A DNA stretch of 64,000 nt from Sphaerolaimus hirsutus (taxonomy: Eukaryota > Nematoda > Chromadorea > Monhysterida > Sphaerolaimidae), in assembly GCA_964036195.1 (NCBI GenBank), contig OZ038453.1:7641469-7705468 (forward strand), written 5' to 3'. Positions 31,078 through 40,237 of this stretch are shown here, one piece after another. The position numbers were made by a program, and so were the translations under genes. Position 1 is the first letter of the stretch; each line of letters starts with the position of its first letter. The notes under the pieces were generated by a model, which saw only the letters and a list, made by a program, of their open reading frames with translations, made no database searches and had not been told where the DNA came from.

Positions 31078-32071
31078 TTGGCTACACGGCCAGCTGCGCC
31101 TACTGGCTTGGCCGGTTTCCGGCAACACCTCAAAGAGTCTGGATTTTCGGATGACTCTGCCAAAGTCATCACAAATTCATTTGCAAGCTCAACTAAGAAG
31201 CACTACGAATCATCCTGGGGAAGATGGCTTTCTTGGGCTACGCAGCGGAAAATTGATCCACTGTCGCCCACTTCAGTGAACGTCATAAACTATTTGTCTG
31301 CCTATCTACTGCAAAATCATATTTCCAGTTCACAATCAGTTTGCAATGAAAAAGCCGCAATTCTGGCATTCATTTACCCAGAGGCAGCTAAAAACATTCG
31401 AGAGGACCGCACCCTAAAGGACCGCTAAAGGTGCCTACCGACTTAAACCCTCAAAACCCAAGTATACAGAAACTTGGGATCCAGCCGTAGTCGAGCAATT
31501 TATCACTGATAAAATGCCTCTAAATGACAACTTGACACTACAGCAGCTTTCCAGCAAATTAGCAATTTTGCTGTCACTTTCACGCCCGACAAGATCGGCG
31601 GAGCTAGCTTCTATCAATTGCAACTCCATTGAGTTCACAGATTCGGGAGCCCAGTTCGCGCTCACCAATCTCCACAAGACCCAAAAATCGGGTCCCTTGG
31701 CAACTTTCTACTTGCCTTGCCACCAAGTGAAAGCCCTTTGCCCAGTCATGTCTTTGTCTGCCTATTTGCAGAAAACGACAAATCTCAGGAACAATACTAA
31801 AGAACTTTTTATTACGTGCACCGCACCTCACAAAAATGCTACCGGCGCCACAATTCGCCGGTGGATAGCTTCAATCATGCTGGAAGCCGGCATACCTCCC
31901 CACTTCGCACCTCATAGTATTCGAGGCGCGGTGGCTAATTCAGCCTTCAGAAAAGGCACTTCTTTGGACAAAATCATGCAATCTGGCCTCTGGTCCAAAA
32001 ATTCCAAGTGCTTCTTCAAGCACTACAGACGAGAATTATTAGGTGAATCTTCACGTGAATTTTCCTTTTAA
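31078..32071 (+). pseudogene. DIRS D3 tyrosine recombinase, frameshifted
   Basis: 31078-31428 encodes the N-terminal half (SSWGRWLSWATQRKIDP, NEKAAILAF), then breaks at TLKDR followed by a stop where other copies read KQFSKGAY. The frame resumes (GAYRLKPSKPKY) and runs to 32071 with SRPTRSAEL, HKTQKSGP, HSIRGAVAN and FKHYRREL. A loss of about two bases near 31420 explains the break. The catalytic residues themselves are retained. Confidence 0.8.
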
Positions 32072-32086
32072 TTCACCTATGATTAA

Positions 32087-32170
32087 TCATGGAATTGTGA
32101 CGAGTGTAATGTTATTTTATAAGAATGTAAATGAATTGTAAAATTCATTATACGAGTCACAATTCCATGA
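32087..32170 (+). promoter_or_regulatory. Conserved stem-loop after recombinase stop (D3)
   Basis: Arms TCATGGAATTGTGAC (32087-32101) and GTCACAATTCCATGA (32156-32170), perfect over 15 bp with arm sequence unlike the other copies. Loop conserved (ATGAATTGTAAAATTCAT). Confidence 0.75.
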
Positions 32171-32412
32171 TGGGCCCACCACTTCCCACCCTTGACTATC
32201 TATTCACGCTCAGATTCGACCCCGGCCGCGAGCGCCGCAGCGAATACGGCTCGCACAACGCCGACGGATACGGCTCCCGCTCCTTCCAACACGGAGGGGG
32301 GAGGGGAGGGGGAGGCGGCTACAGGGGCTCCAAGCCCCGCGGCAGAGGCGCCTACAACCCCCCAAGGCGCAACGGCTTCAAGTCCCAGGGTGATATCAAA
32401 AAAGAACAGTGA
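32131..32412 (+). CDS. DIRS D3 RGG-box small ORF
   Basis: Gly/Arg-rich frame (LRFDPGRERRSEYGS, GGGRGGGGGYRG, KPRGRGAY) ending DIKKEQ. The Met used by D1 and D2 is replaced here (FTLRF), so either translation starts upstream within the stem-loop region or this copy is decayed. Confidence 0.4.
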   Translation: MNCKIHYTSHNSMMGPPLPTLDYLFTLRFDPGRERRSEYGSHNADGYGSRSFQHGGGRGGGGGYRGSKPRGRGAYNPPRRNGFKSQGDIKKEQ

Positions 32413-32521
32413 TTCAACTGTCCACCCAATGACCCTGCGCAAACGCAAATCTCATTCAAACCCCACATCCACTCGTATTCTTGTCGGATGTGAATTTTTA
32501 TGTACAGAAAACCTATTGTAA
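32192..32521 (+). CDS. DIRS D3 small ORF with conserved C-terminus
   Basis: 109 residues: Ala/Pro/Thr-rich linker, then MTLRKRK and TRILVGCEFLCTEN with terminal Leu-Leu. Overlaps the RGG ORF in another frame, as in D1 and D2. Confidence 0.5.
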   Translation: MTIYSRSDSTPAASAAANTARTTPTDTAPAPSNTEGGGEGEAATGAPSPAAEAPTTPQGATASSPRVISKKNSDSTVHPMTLRKRKSHSNPTSTRILVGCEFLCTENLL

Positions 32522-32706
32522 AGTCGTTTTTCTTCACCACTTTCATGCTTCATTTTACTGTGTATTTACAATGATATATTTCGATTATCATGTTGCCATT
32601 TGTTGGCGTTAGAATTCAGTTTCATACATTTCCGCTCGAGAGCATCTTTTTGTTTACGTTAATAAATAGTTTACACGTCAATCAAACTTCGATTTGAGTC
32701 CAAATT

Positions 32707-32891
32707 CCACCACTATACTCAGATGAAAAACGGTAGATACATTCCATATGAAAAAGTGACCACTGCCCACTACACGGGCATCTTATATACAAGCACACTC
32801 ACGCATATCAAGTTTCGACGCCACGCGCATCTGTTCGCGTTTTTTACTCCGTTTAAATGAGACTAGTTAGCGTGGGTCACTACCGTAACAC
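32707..32891 (+). repeat. DIRS D3 right terminal repeat
   Basis: Complement of the D3 left repeat. It ends CCGTAACA at 32883-32890, directly followed by a duplicate CCGTAACG and D4 RNase H sequence. Confidence 0.85.
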
Positions 32892-33675
32892 CGTAACGCA
32901 AATACTTATGCAATGTGATAATAAGACCGCCATCGCCTACATCAATAGGCGAGGTGGCACTCATTCACGAGCCATGGCCAGAGTAGCCATTAAGATTTGG
33001 GAATGGTGCGCAGAGCGCAACATCACACTGAAAGCTCAGCATGTCCCTGGTGTCGAAAACACCCTAGCTGATGAAGCCAGTCGCATGGCTTTCACACCAA
33101 GCGATTGGATGCTAGATTTGCAAATTTTTTCCTCATTATGGGAATTCTTCCCTCAATTGGACATTGACCTATTTGCTAGTCGGCATAATGCCCAACTGCC
33201 GCGTTACGCTGCCTGGGGTGACGACCCCATGGCCTGTTCTTCAGACGCATTCACGTTAGACTGGTCTGAATACTTTGCCTACATATTCCCACCTTTCTGT
33301 CTCATTGGAAGAATTTTGAGACAGCTGGCTGACCAGAAGGCTTCAGCACTTCTTCTCACACCTTGCTGGCCAAAAAAGTCTTGGTGGCCACTATTGTTGG
33401 ATATGTGTTTCAAAAAACCAATCCTACTTCCACCACACACAGATTTAATAACGAACCCACAGGGTGCAAGTCACCCATGGCTTCAGAACAATCTGCGTCT
33501 ACTGGCGTGGCCAGTCTCAGGCGACAACTCGCTATGCAAGGCATTTCGCAAAAAGCTTCCGACATTATCACACAATCTCTGGCGGAATCCACAATCAAGC
33601 ATTATGAATCCGCTTGGGGAAGATGGAATTCTTGGGCTTCGAAATGGAAAATTGATCCATTGTCGCCAACTGTAA
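32857..33675 (+). CDS. DIRS D4: RNase H C-terminus and connection, 5'-truncated
   Basis: The frame opens at an ATG in the D3 right terminal repeat (MRLVSVGHYRN) and passes in frame into RNase H at QILMQCDNKTAIAYINRRGG, then ADEASRMAF, DLFASRHNAQLPR and WPKKSWWPLLLDMCF. RT and the first RNase H acidic residues are missing. It overlaps the recombinase frame by 313 nt. Confidence 0.75.
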   Translation: MRLVSVGHYRNTVTQILMQCDNKTAIAYINRRGGTHSRAMARVAIKIWEWCAERNITLKAQHVPGVENTLADEASRMAFTPSDWMLDLQIFSSLWEFFPQLDIDLFASRHNAQLPRYAAWGDDPMACSSDAFTLDWSEYFAYIFPPFCLIGRILRQLADQKASALLLTPCWPKKSWWPLLLDMCFKKPILLPPHTDLITNPQGASHPWLQNNLRLLAWPVSGDNSLCKAFRKKLPTLSHNLWRNPQSSIMNPLGEDGILGLRNGKLIHCRQL

Positions 33676-34472
33676 AAGATATCATCAATTATCTTGCACA
33701 GTATTTATCACAAAATCACATCACTAGCTCTCAATCTGTGACTAATGAAAAGGCTGGTATCTTGGCATTCATCAAGCCAGAAATTGCCGAAATTATCCGT
33801 AATGATAAATTCGTGAAACAATTCTCCAGAGGAGCTTACAAATTGAAACCCACAAAACCTCGCTATCAGGACACTTGGGATCCAGCTCTAGTACAAAAAT
33901 TACTAGAGGAAAAATTCGCTGATAATTGCACTCTCAATCTACAAGACTTGGCTTGCAAACTTTCAATTTTACTTTCCCTCGCCAGACCCACAAGGTCTGC
34001 AGAACTGGCTTCAATTGATGTCAATTCCATCGAATTCACATCCGAGGGTTTTCGTTTTGCACTACTCAAACTGCACAAGACCCAGAAAAAAGGTCCATTA
34101 GCAACCTTTCATTTCCAATCCTCCCCCACACCGGCCCTCTGTCCGGTCGCGGCACTAAAAATATACCTTCAAAAAACGTCACAATTGCGTGCCTCAATTC
34201 GCAATTTGTTTGTGACAAACACTTTACCTCAAAAACCAGCAACTTCTGCCACAATCAGAAGATGGATATCATCCATAATGCTCAAAGCGGGAGTGCCAAA
34301 TCATTTTGCACCCCACAGCATTCGAGGTGCAGTTGCCAATGCAGCCCACAGAGTTGGCATGCCACTAGAAAAAATGATGCAAGCGGGACTGTGGTCTCAG
34401 CATTCAAAAAGCTTCCACAAATATTACAAAAGGGACATTTTTCAAGGTGATATACACATGAGCGCCTTTTAA
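33363..34472 (+). CDS. DIRS D4 tyrosine recombinase (369 aa)
   Basis: Intact frame. Catalytic set: Arg at 208 or 211 in ARPTRSAEL, Lys in HKTQKKGP (239), H318 and R321 in HSIRG, GLW near 342-344, and Tyr 354/355 in FHKYYKRD. The most complete recombinase of the cluster together with D1. Confidence 0.85.
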   Translation: MLAKKVLVATIVGYVFQKTNPTSTTHRFNNEPTGCKSPMASEQSASTGVASLRRQLAMQGISQKASDIITQSLAESTIKHYESAWGRWNSWASKWKIDPLSPTVKDIINYLAQYLSQNHITSSQSVTNEKAGILAFIKPEIAEIIRNDKFVKQFSRGAYKLKPTKPRYQDTWDPALVQKLLEEKFADNCTLNLQDLACKLSILLSLARPTRSAELASIDVNSIEFTSEGFRFALLKLHKTQKKGPLATFHFQSSPTPALCPVAALKIYLQKTSQLRASIRNLFVTNTLPQKPATSATIRRWISSIMLKAGVPNHFAPHSIRGAVANAAHRVGMPLEKMMQAGLWSQHSKSFHKYYKRDIFQGDIHMSAF

Positions 34473-34487
34473 GTCACCTAATATAAA

Positions 34488-34571
34488 TCATTTAATATTG
34501 ACGAGTGTAATTGTATTTTGTAAGAATGTATATGAATTATAAAATTCATTATACGAGTCAATATTAAATGA
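34488..34571 (+). promoter_or_regulatory. Conserved stem-loop after recombinase stop (D4)
   Basis: Arms TCATTTAATATTGAC (34488-34502) and GTCAATATTAAATGA (34557-34571), 15 bp perfect. Compared with D1, one stem position differs on both sides so that pairing is kept (G-C pair to A-T pair). Confidence 0.75.
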
Positions 34572-34606
34572 TGTTCCCACCGCACACCACCCTATACTTG
34601 CCGCTC

Positions 34607-34814
34607 ATGTGCAGGTACGAGCACAGCCGCGAGCGCTACTACGACAGCGCCAACCACGCCGGCCCCAGCGGCCACTCCCAGTGGGGCAACAGAGGGGGGG
34701 GGGGGGGCGCACTCCTCCCGCGGCGGGCCTAGCAGGGGACGCGGGCGCTTCAGCCATGACAAACCCCGCCGCCCCAACTTCCAGCACAGGGGTAACAGAA
34801 GTGATGGAAAGTGA
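34607..34814 (+). pseudogene. DIRS D4 RGG-box ORF, frame lost at the G run
   Basis: Starts MCRYEHSRERYYDS and reads to the G run near 34693, where the run length shifts it out of frame to an early stop. The expected continuation (AHSSRGG, SRGRGRF, ending NRSDGK before TGA at about 34814) is present in another frame. It is the same layout as D1 with one change in a homopolymer. Confidence 0.5.
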
Positions 34815-34923
34815 TTTTTTGCACTCGATGACCCTCAGAAACCGTAATTCAAATTTGAAATTTCGCGGTACACGTATTTCCCTGGGATGCGATTTTGTCT
34901 GTTTCGAAAATCAGCTGCATTAA
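34609..34923 (+). CDS. DIRS D4 small ORF with TRISxGCDF C-terminus
   Basis: 104 residues. The conserved end reads MTLRNRN, TRISLGCDFVCFEN and a terminal Leu-His, almost as in D1. The 5' part differs in frame from D1 upstream of the G run. Confidence 0.5.
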   Translation: MQVRAQPRALLRQRQPRRPQRPLPVGQQRGGGGRTPPAAGLAGDAGASAMTNPAAPTSSTGVTEVMESDFLHSMTLRNRNSNLKFRGTRISLGCDFVCFENQLH

Positions 34924-35052
34924 TTGCCCTTTTATTCGTCCAATCGATTCACTTCGTTTTTATTACACTCTCGGACAGTTCGATGATATTTGCATTCACT
35001 TACAAGTTCACATTCCGACAAATAAACATTCACATACACGAGTCAATTTCAC

Positions 35053-35196
35053 TATACTCAGATGAAAAGTAGGATCTCCATCTAAAAAAACTGACCATCG
35101 GTCACTCGCGGGCCACTTAAGTACACCACATATTTTCAAATCACGCGCCTGTTGGCTTGGCCCTTGTAACATGAGATGATGGCTTGGGGATTCCCT
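35053..35196 (+). repeat. DIRS D4 right terminal repeat, clipped
   Basis: Same sequence as the D0 and Ds right repeats but ends at GGGGATTCCCT, lacking the last ACTACAC, where a family C fragment joins. Confidence 0.75.
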
Positions 35197-36030
35197 GGTA
35201 AAAAAAAATTTCTCCCAGAAAACGGAAAGGTAAAAAAATTTCACTCAGCGGAAAACGGAAAGGTAAAAAAAATTGTTGGCCAGAAAACAGAAAAATGAAA
35301 TGCCGGATAACGGAAAGCGAAATTTTCACGGGAACGGAAAAAATAAAGTGAAATTTGCACAGTAATAGACAAATTTGCAGAAGGAAAACCTGCATGCAGG
35401 TTTGCCTGTTTGGCTTTGATTGTGGTAGCTGTACATTCTACAACTATGGATCATGCCAGTAACTTCACTTGTAGTTCAAGCTTAACTGAACCAACAAAAA
35501 ATCATCAAAAGGTAGCCAAAATACACTACAACAACAATAAGAATTTAGCAAAAGTGAACTTTGATGTAACTGAACAGTAAAAAGTATACTCAGCGGACTG
35601 CAAAGTATGTGTCCAAAATTACTTTGTGTTTTTTACAGATTTGGATACAGATAAAAATTATGAATGACAGAAGAACGTTCCTGGTAGTTCAAAACACCAT
35701 AGTGGAAAAAGAAAAATACAGATTGGAAAAACAATGGAAAAATGCCAGAAAACTGAAAATCGAGCCAGAAAATGGAAAAATGGCCTGGAAAAATGGAAAC
35801 GGAAAGGTAAAAATTTTTCAGTCAGAAAACGGAAAAATGGGCTGGAAAAACGGAAACGGAAAGGTAAAAAAATTTCAGCTGCCGGAAAACGGAAAGGTAA
35901 AAAATTTTCAGCTGCCGGAAAACGGAAAGGTAAAAATTTTTCGGCTGCCAGAAAACGGAAAACGGAAAGGTAACAAATTTTCTAGCAGAAAGGCGGAAAC
36001 AGAAAACGGAAACGGAAATTTGACACCATA
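35197..36030. mobile_element. Family C TIR element, left end missing
   Basis: GGAAAGGTAAAAA-type repeats on both sides and a right end TTTGACACCATA at 36030. The interior shares two blocks with the family C copy at 287-2073: the AAACCTGCATGCAGGTTT region and the block encoding KYRLEKQWKNARKLK. The RT core of that copy is absent here. Non-functional. Confidence 0.65.
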
Positions 36031-37535
36031 GTATGTTCGTATCAGGCAATGTATTGTTATGTCTATTGTGGTCATATTATGACTGTGGAGTCATGGGATA
36101 GCATTATAGGCAGTGATTTCTTTCAAAAATATATATTTTTACCTTGACTTATTATGTATATCACCTTTTGTCAAACATTTGTGACTTCAAGTGAAGTTCA
36201 GCATGGAATAGTGCTTTAATAATGTTGTAAGATAAGGCTAAGGCTAATACATTGACAGTGATGTTACACACTTTAGAACTATGTGGGAGCACATTGGCAA
36301 GACATTGTAAACTACACTAGCATATCACGGCTTATTATTACACGGTAGCATGAATAAATGGAAGCATTTACACTAAAAATGCCCCAAAACCCATGAAAAC
36401 ACTACCGATGTAGTGATGGAAAAGCGCCAGAAAAAAGAGCGCCAGGCGCCAATGGCGCCATGGCGCCATTCAGAAAGTGGGGGCCAAGGGCCAAGGGCGC
36501 CACAGAAAAAGGGCGCCAGGCGCCAAGGGCGCCATGGCGCCATTCGGAAAGCGGGCGCCAGGCGCCAAGGGCGCCACGGAAAGAGGGCGCCAAGCGCCAA
36601 GGGCGCCATGGCGCCATTTGAAAAATAGGGCGCCAGGCGCCAAGGGCGCCAGGATAAATAAGTGCATACAACACCGTGCGTGTGCTAAAAGTGTTTCTAC
36701 AGCACCCTAGTACATGCATTCACTACTTAATTTGCGTTCTCCAGGGTGTAATGAACAAAGACAACACTAGCAACAAAAAATTCGAGTAAAATTCACGTGA
36801 CAATTCAAACACAATGGATATTGTCATTTGACAACAATCCATTCACTTCAAATTGACTGTCACTTTTCCAATCAATGTTTCCTCGAAATAAACAAAAAAC
36901 GGAATTGCAACGATTTGAATCCGTTGATTTATGATTTTGCAAGTTCAACGTTCCATCATTCTCGTCTTCTTATCTGTCAGACACATCTGATGAACCGTTG
37001 CACACAATATTTATACCCACTCACACCACTTCGTTCATTTTTCTGGCGAATTCAGATCATCCATGAACTACGTTTTTCATCTTTATTTCCATTTATACAG
37101 CACTCACCTTGAAATCCTGCTGGCGCCTTTTTGGCGCCCTTTAAAAGCAGGGCGCCAGGCGCCAAGGGCGCCACGGAAAGAGGGCGCCAAGCGCCAAGGG
37201 CGCCATGGCGCCTTTCAGAATGTGGGCGCCAGGCGCCAAGGGCGCCACAGAAAAAGGGCGCCAAGCGCCAATGGCGCCATGGCGCGGCGCCCTTTGGCGC
37301 CCTCAAATGGCGCCAGCGCCATGGCGCCATTCCATCACTATACCGATGGTAATGTGCATGAGAAATTGCACACTTGCATGCCAAAAAAATTGCAAAATAC
37401 CTAGTGCAACTCTACCAGAAATTTTGCCTTTTGATTTTTCTAAATTAAAATCAGTTTCCCCCCTTTGATTTTTTTTAAATCAGATTTTTTTTAAATAAAA
37501 ATCGGTTTTAAAAAAATCAAGTGCCAACCCTATTG
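36031..37535. mobile_element. Family D TIR element, interrupted, left end missing
   Basis: The body (GACTGTGGAGTCATGGGATA, GACTTCAAGTGAAGTTCAGC) matches the copies at 45255-47635 and ends CAAGTGCCAACCCTA at about 37533. It is split by the family E element at 36411-37340. Non-coding. Confidence 0.65.
36411..37340. mobile_element. Family E TIR element (930 bp)
   Basis: TAGTGATGGAA and TTCCATCACTA termini with an exact 8-bp TSD TACCGATG (36403-36410 and 37341-37348). Both flanks are arrays of AAGGGCGCCA/GGCGCCATGGCGCC units (about 36425-36650 and 37123-37330), with a unique middle of about 450 bp. Open frames within the arrays are low-complexity and not genes. Confidence 0.85.
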
Positions 37536-37539
37536 CATG

Positions 37540-37930
37540 ACGTACATCATTCCGGGGGGGGGTATTCTGGGGGGGTTATTTTTTCGCCAGCCCATTTTTT
37601 TTTTTTGGGGGGGGGGGGTAATTCGAGTGGGTTTATTCAAGGGGGGATAATTCGAGGTAATACGGTAATTCGGAACAAGAGAGTATCCAGGCCGCAGTCC
37701 CCCCCCCCCCGTTCCCGAGTGATACCTGAAAACCCACGTGAAATGCAAATTGTGCTGTGGTAAACTTTTTTAAAGCTATGTGTGAAAATTTGCGCGCAAT
37801 AAACAAAAATGCCAGAATTTGCACTCAAGCGTGTGACAGTCGCTGTATATTTACAGCGGTTTCTGGCGCTAGCGCCATGTCAATGGATGACGCCAGCGCT
37901 ATTCCGTAACTGTGTAAGTAAAATTGTGTC
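37540..37930. repeat. Fragment with TACCGTAATTCG and GGCGCTAGCGCC motifs
   Basis: Contains long G and C runs, TAATTCGAGG motifs ending TAATACGGTAATTCGG, and a GGCGCTAGCGCCA palindrome near 37866. It looks like remnants of two TIR elements. No clear ends and no gene. Confidence 0.4.
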
Positions 37931-37992
37931 AGGTTCCCCCCCCCCTGCACTTTAAAAATATCAAACAACTCAAAAATCTTGCATACTGTAAC

Positions 37993-39358
37993 TAGGGTTC
38001 AAACGGGACCGCGGTCCCGGTACATGGTTCGGCAAAAAGTCGGGACTGGGGCGGTCCCGGTCCCGGTCCCGACACCCCAGTCCCGGTCCCGGTCCCGGTC
38101 CCGGTCCCGACATTTACAAAAAGCCAGTCCCGGTCCCGGTCCCGGTCCCGACCACCCAGTCCCGGTCCCGGTCCCGGTCCCGGAATTTTATAGCGGTCCC
38201 GACACGGGATGGAAAGAAACGTATTTTTCAATGACCTGGGTTTAAAGATGTTTCAATGTTTTCTCAACGGCTCCCAAATATAGTTACTATGTGGTCAACA
38301 TGTACATGTAAATATGTCTGACAAATAGCAGTATCTTATGATGTCTATATGGCAATACAATGGCTTTGGAGCCATGTTGTAGTATTATAAGTGGTGATTT
38401 TTGTCAAAAAAATCTATTTTAGGTGTTATTACAGTATCTTGTGTAACTTGTTACATAAATACATCGTTTTTCCATGACTTCAAGTGAAGATGGGATTGGA
38501 ATAGTGCTTGAATAATGTTATAAGAAAAGGCTAATACATTGAGAGTGTTCCTTCACACAATGGAGGTGTGTGGAACAACATTGGCTGGATATTACGTACC
38601 AATAGGGTCAGGGGTATCTTGAATTTTGACCCTCAGAGTGGTTGGATAGATAGCAAATCGCTCCTCCGGAGGGATAGATAGCTGAAAAATTTTCTGGGGG
38701 GGGGTTTGGGGGGGGGTTGTGGTGGTTCGATATATAGGCTTTTTCGGGCATAGAAGGAAGAAAAGGGAGAAAAATCGCTAAAAGTAGGTGTAAAATGCTC
38801 AAAATGGGTATACAAGAGCATATAGTACTTAAAATAGCTGAAAATAGGCGATTATACGCATGAACCAGTGATTTTGGAGGTGAAAATCTATATATAGGTA
38901 TGAAAAATAGCGATTTTGAGCGAAAATTAGGGTATAGTTTCTGAAAAATCGCTCCAGATAGGTAGATAGCTGGGCGATTTGGGGGGGGGGGGGGTTTAGG
39001 GGGTAGTAGCCCAAAATTTTGCCTCCGGGATAGATAGATAGCTGAGCGGCCTCCGGGATAGATAGATAGCTGGGCGGTTTGGGGGGGGGGTAACCCCCCC
39101 CCAACCCCACCATTCGAGACCCCTGAATAGGGTTCAAACGAAACCCCGGTCCTGGTACCTGGTTCGGCAAATCCCAGTCCCGGTGCCGACCCCCCAGTCC
39201 CGGTCCCGGTCCCGGTCCCGACAATTGAAAAAAGCCAGTCCCAGTCCCGGTCCCGGTCCGGACCACCCAGTCCCGGTCCCGGTCCCGGTCCCGACATTAG
39301 AAAATTTCTGGTCCCGGTCCCGGTCCCGGTCCGAAAAACTGGTCCCGTTTGAACCCTA
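37993..39358. mobile_element. Family F TIR element, interrupted by family A
   Basis: TAGGGTTCAAACGGG at 37993 and CCCGTTTGAACCCTA at 39358, with an exact 8-bp TSD ACTGTAAC (37985-37992 and 39359-39366). Arrays of CGGTCC lie at both ends. An internal TAGGGTTCAAACG at 39128 suggests a compound of two copies. A family A element is inserted at 38609-39125. Confidence 0.8.
38609..39125. mobile_element. Family A TIR element (517 bp)
   Basis: CAGGGGTATC at the left and GAGACCCCTG at the right with an exact 8-bp TSD AATAGGGT (38601-38608 and 39126-39133). Inserted in the family F element. Confidence 0.88.
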
Positions 39359-39571
39359 ACTGTAACTGTAACAAATGCTGTAACAAACCGATGTAACAAA
39401 GGCCAGTTCCAGTTTCCGCCGATGCGCAGAGAACATCAGAAGCTGAACATTCCATTTTGCCGGTGTTTACAATTGCGGAGACCGTAGAGTTTACCAACTT
39501 TGTATCACAGTTGGCCGAACCTGGGTATGTATGGATTTGTATTAATTTTTCAATTTTTATGGTGTTAGAAA

Positions 39572-40237
39572 TAGGGTTGGCCGATGTTTTTTTTTAAACG
39601 TTTTTTATTTAAAAAAAACGTTTTTTTTTTAAAAAAAACATGACGTCCGAAATGTTTTTTTTTTTAAAAAAACATCGACCGAAATTTTTAGTACTAAGCA
39701 CTAGGTATTTTGCAAAATTTTTGCGCGCAAGCGCGCAATTTCACACATAAATTGACATTGGTGGTTGTTTTCATTGGTTTTGTGGCATTTTTAGTATCAA
39801 AGTATCCATTTCTATGTGCTACCATGGGTTAATAAGCCGTCATATGTTGCTGTAGTTATATAATATTGAGGTAATGTGCTTCCATGTACCTCCACAGTGT
39901 GTAACATCACTCCCAAAGTAACAACCTCCTTTTTTAACCTTGTTTCATCACTATTCCGTGCGAAACTTTACCTGAAGTCACGAACATTTGACTATAAGGC
40001 GATATACGAACGATATGTCGACGAAAAATGGATATTTTTGACACAAATCACCACTTATAATGCTATCACATGGCTCAACAGCCATTATATGGTCATATAT
40101 AACATCACAGAGTATTGCAACTGTCTGATATACCTATATATGTTGACACAAGGTCATATCTGGGAGCTTTTAAAAAAAATCGTTTTTTTTTATAAAAAAA
40201 CATCGAGTTAAAAAAAAACGTTTTTTTTCCAACCCTA
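39572..40237. mobile_element. Family D TIR element (666 bp)
   Basis: TAGGGTTGG and CCAACCCTA termini, exact 8-bp TSD GTTAGAAA (39564-39571 and 40238-40245). The subterminal regions are TTTTTTAAACG repeats. The interior has the family D body in reverse orientation. Confidence 0.85.

Larger units (their letters stand above)
28915..32891 (+). mobile_element. DIRS copy D3: both terminal repeats, gag, broken recombinase
   Basis: Left end GTGTTACGGTAGTGACCC (28915) and right end GGGTCACTACCGTAACAC (32891) are exact inverted repeats over more than 100 bp. Between them: a TATATAAG box, gag with an intron, a small piece of RT, the recombinase with a frameshift, the stem-loop and the small ORFs. RT catalytic core and RNase H are deleted. 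It is the only copy with two matching ends and a gag, so it best shows the element's gene order. Confidence 0.85.

Noticed and set aside
22513..34472. Crypton or bacterial integrase as the source of the tyrosine recombinases
   Set aside because: The recombinase frames overlap RT/RNase H frames with a YLDD box and are flanked by inverted terminal repeats, which fits DIRS-like retroelements.
36373..36719. Several open frames rich in Ala/Gly/Trp/Pro on both strands
   Set aside because: They translate GGCGCC palindrome arrays inside the family E element.
37992..38231. Arg/Ser- or Gly/Pro-rich ORFs in CGGTCC arrays
   Set aside because: They are simple-repeat translations within the family F element.
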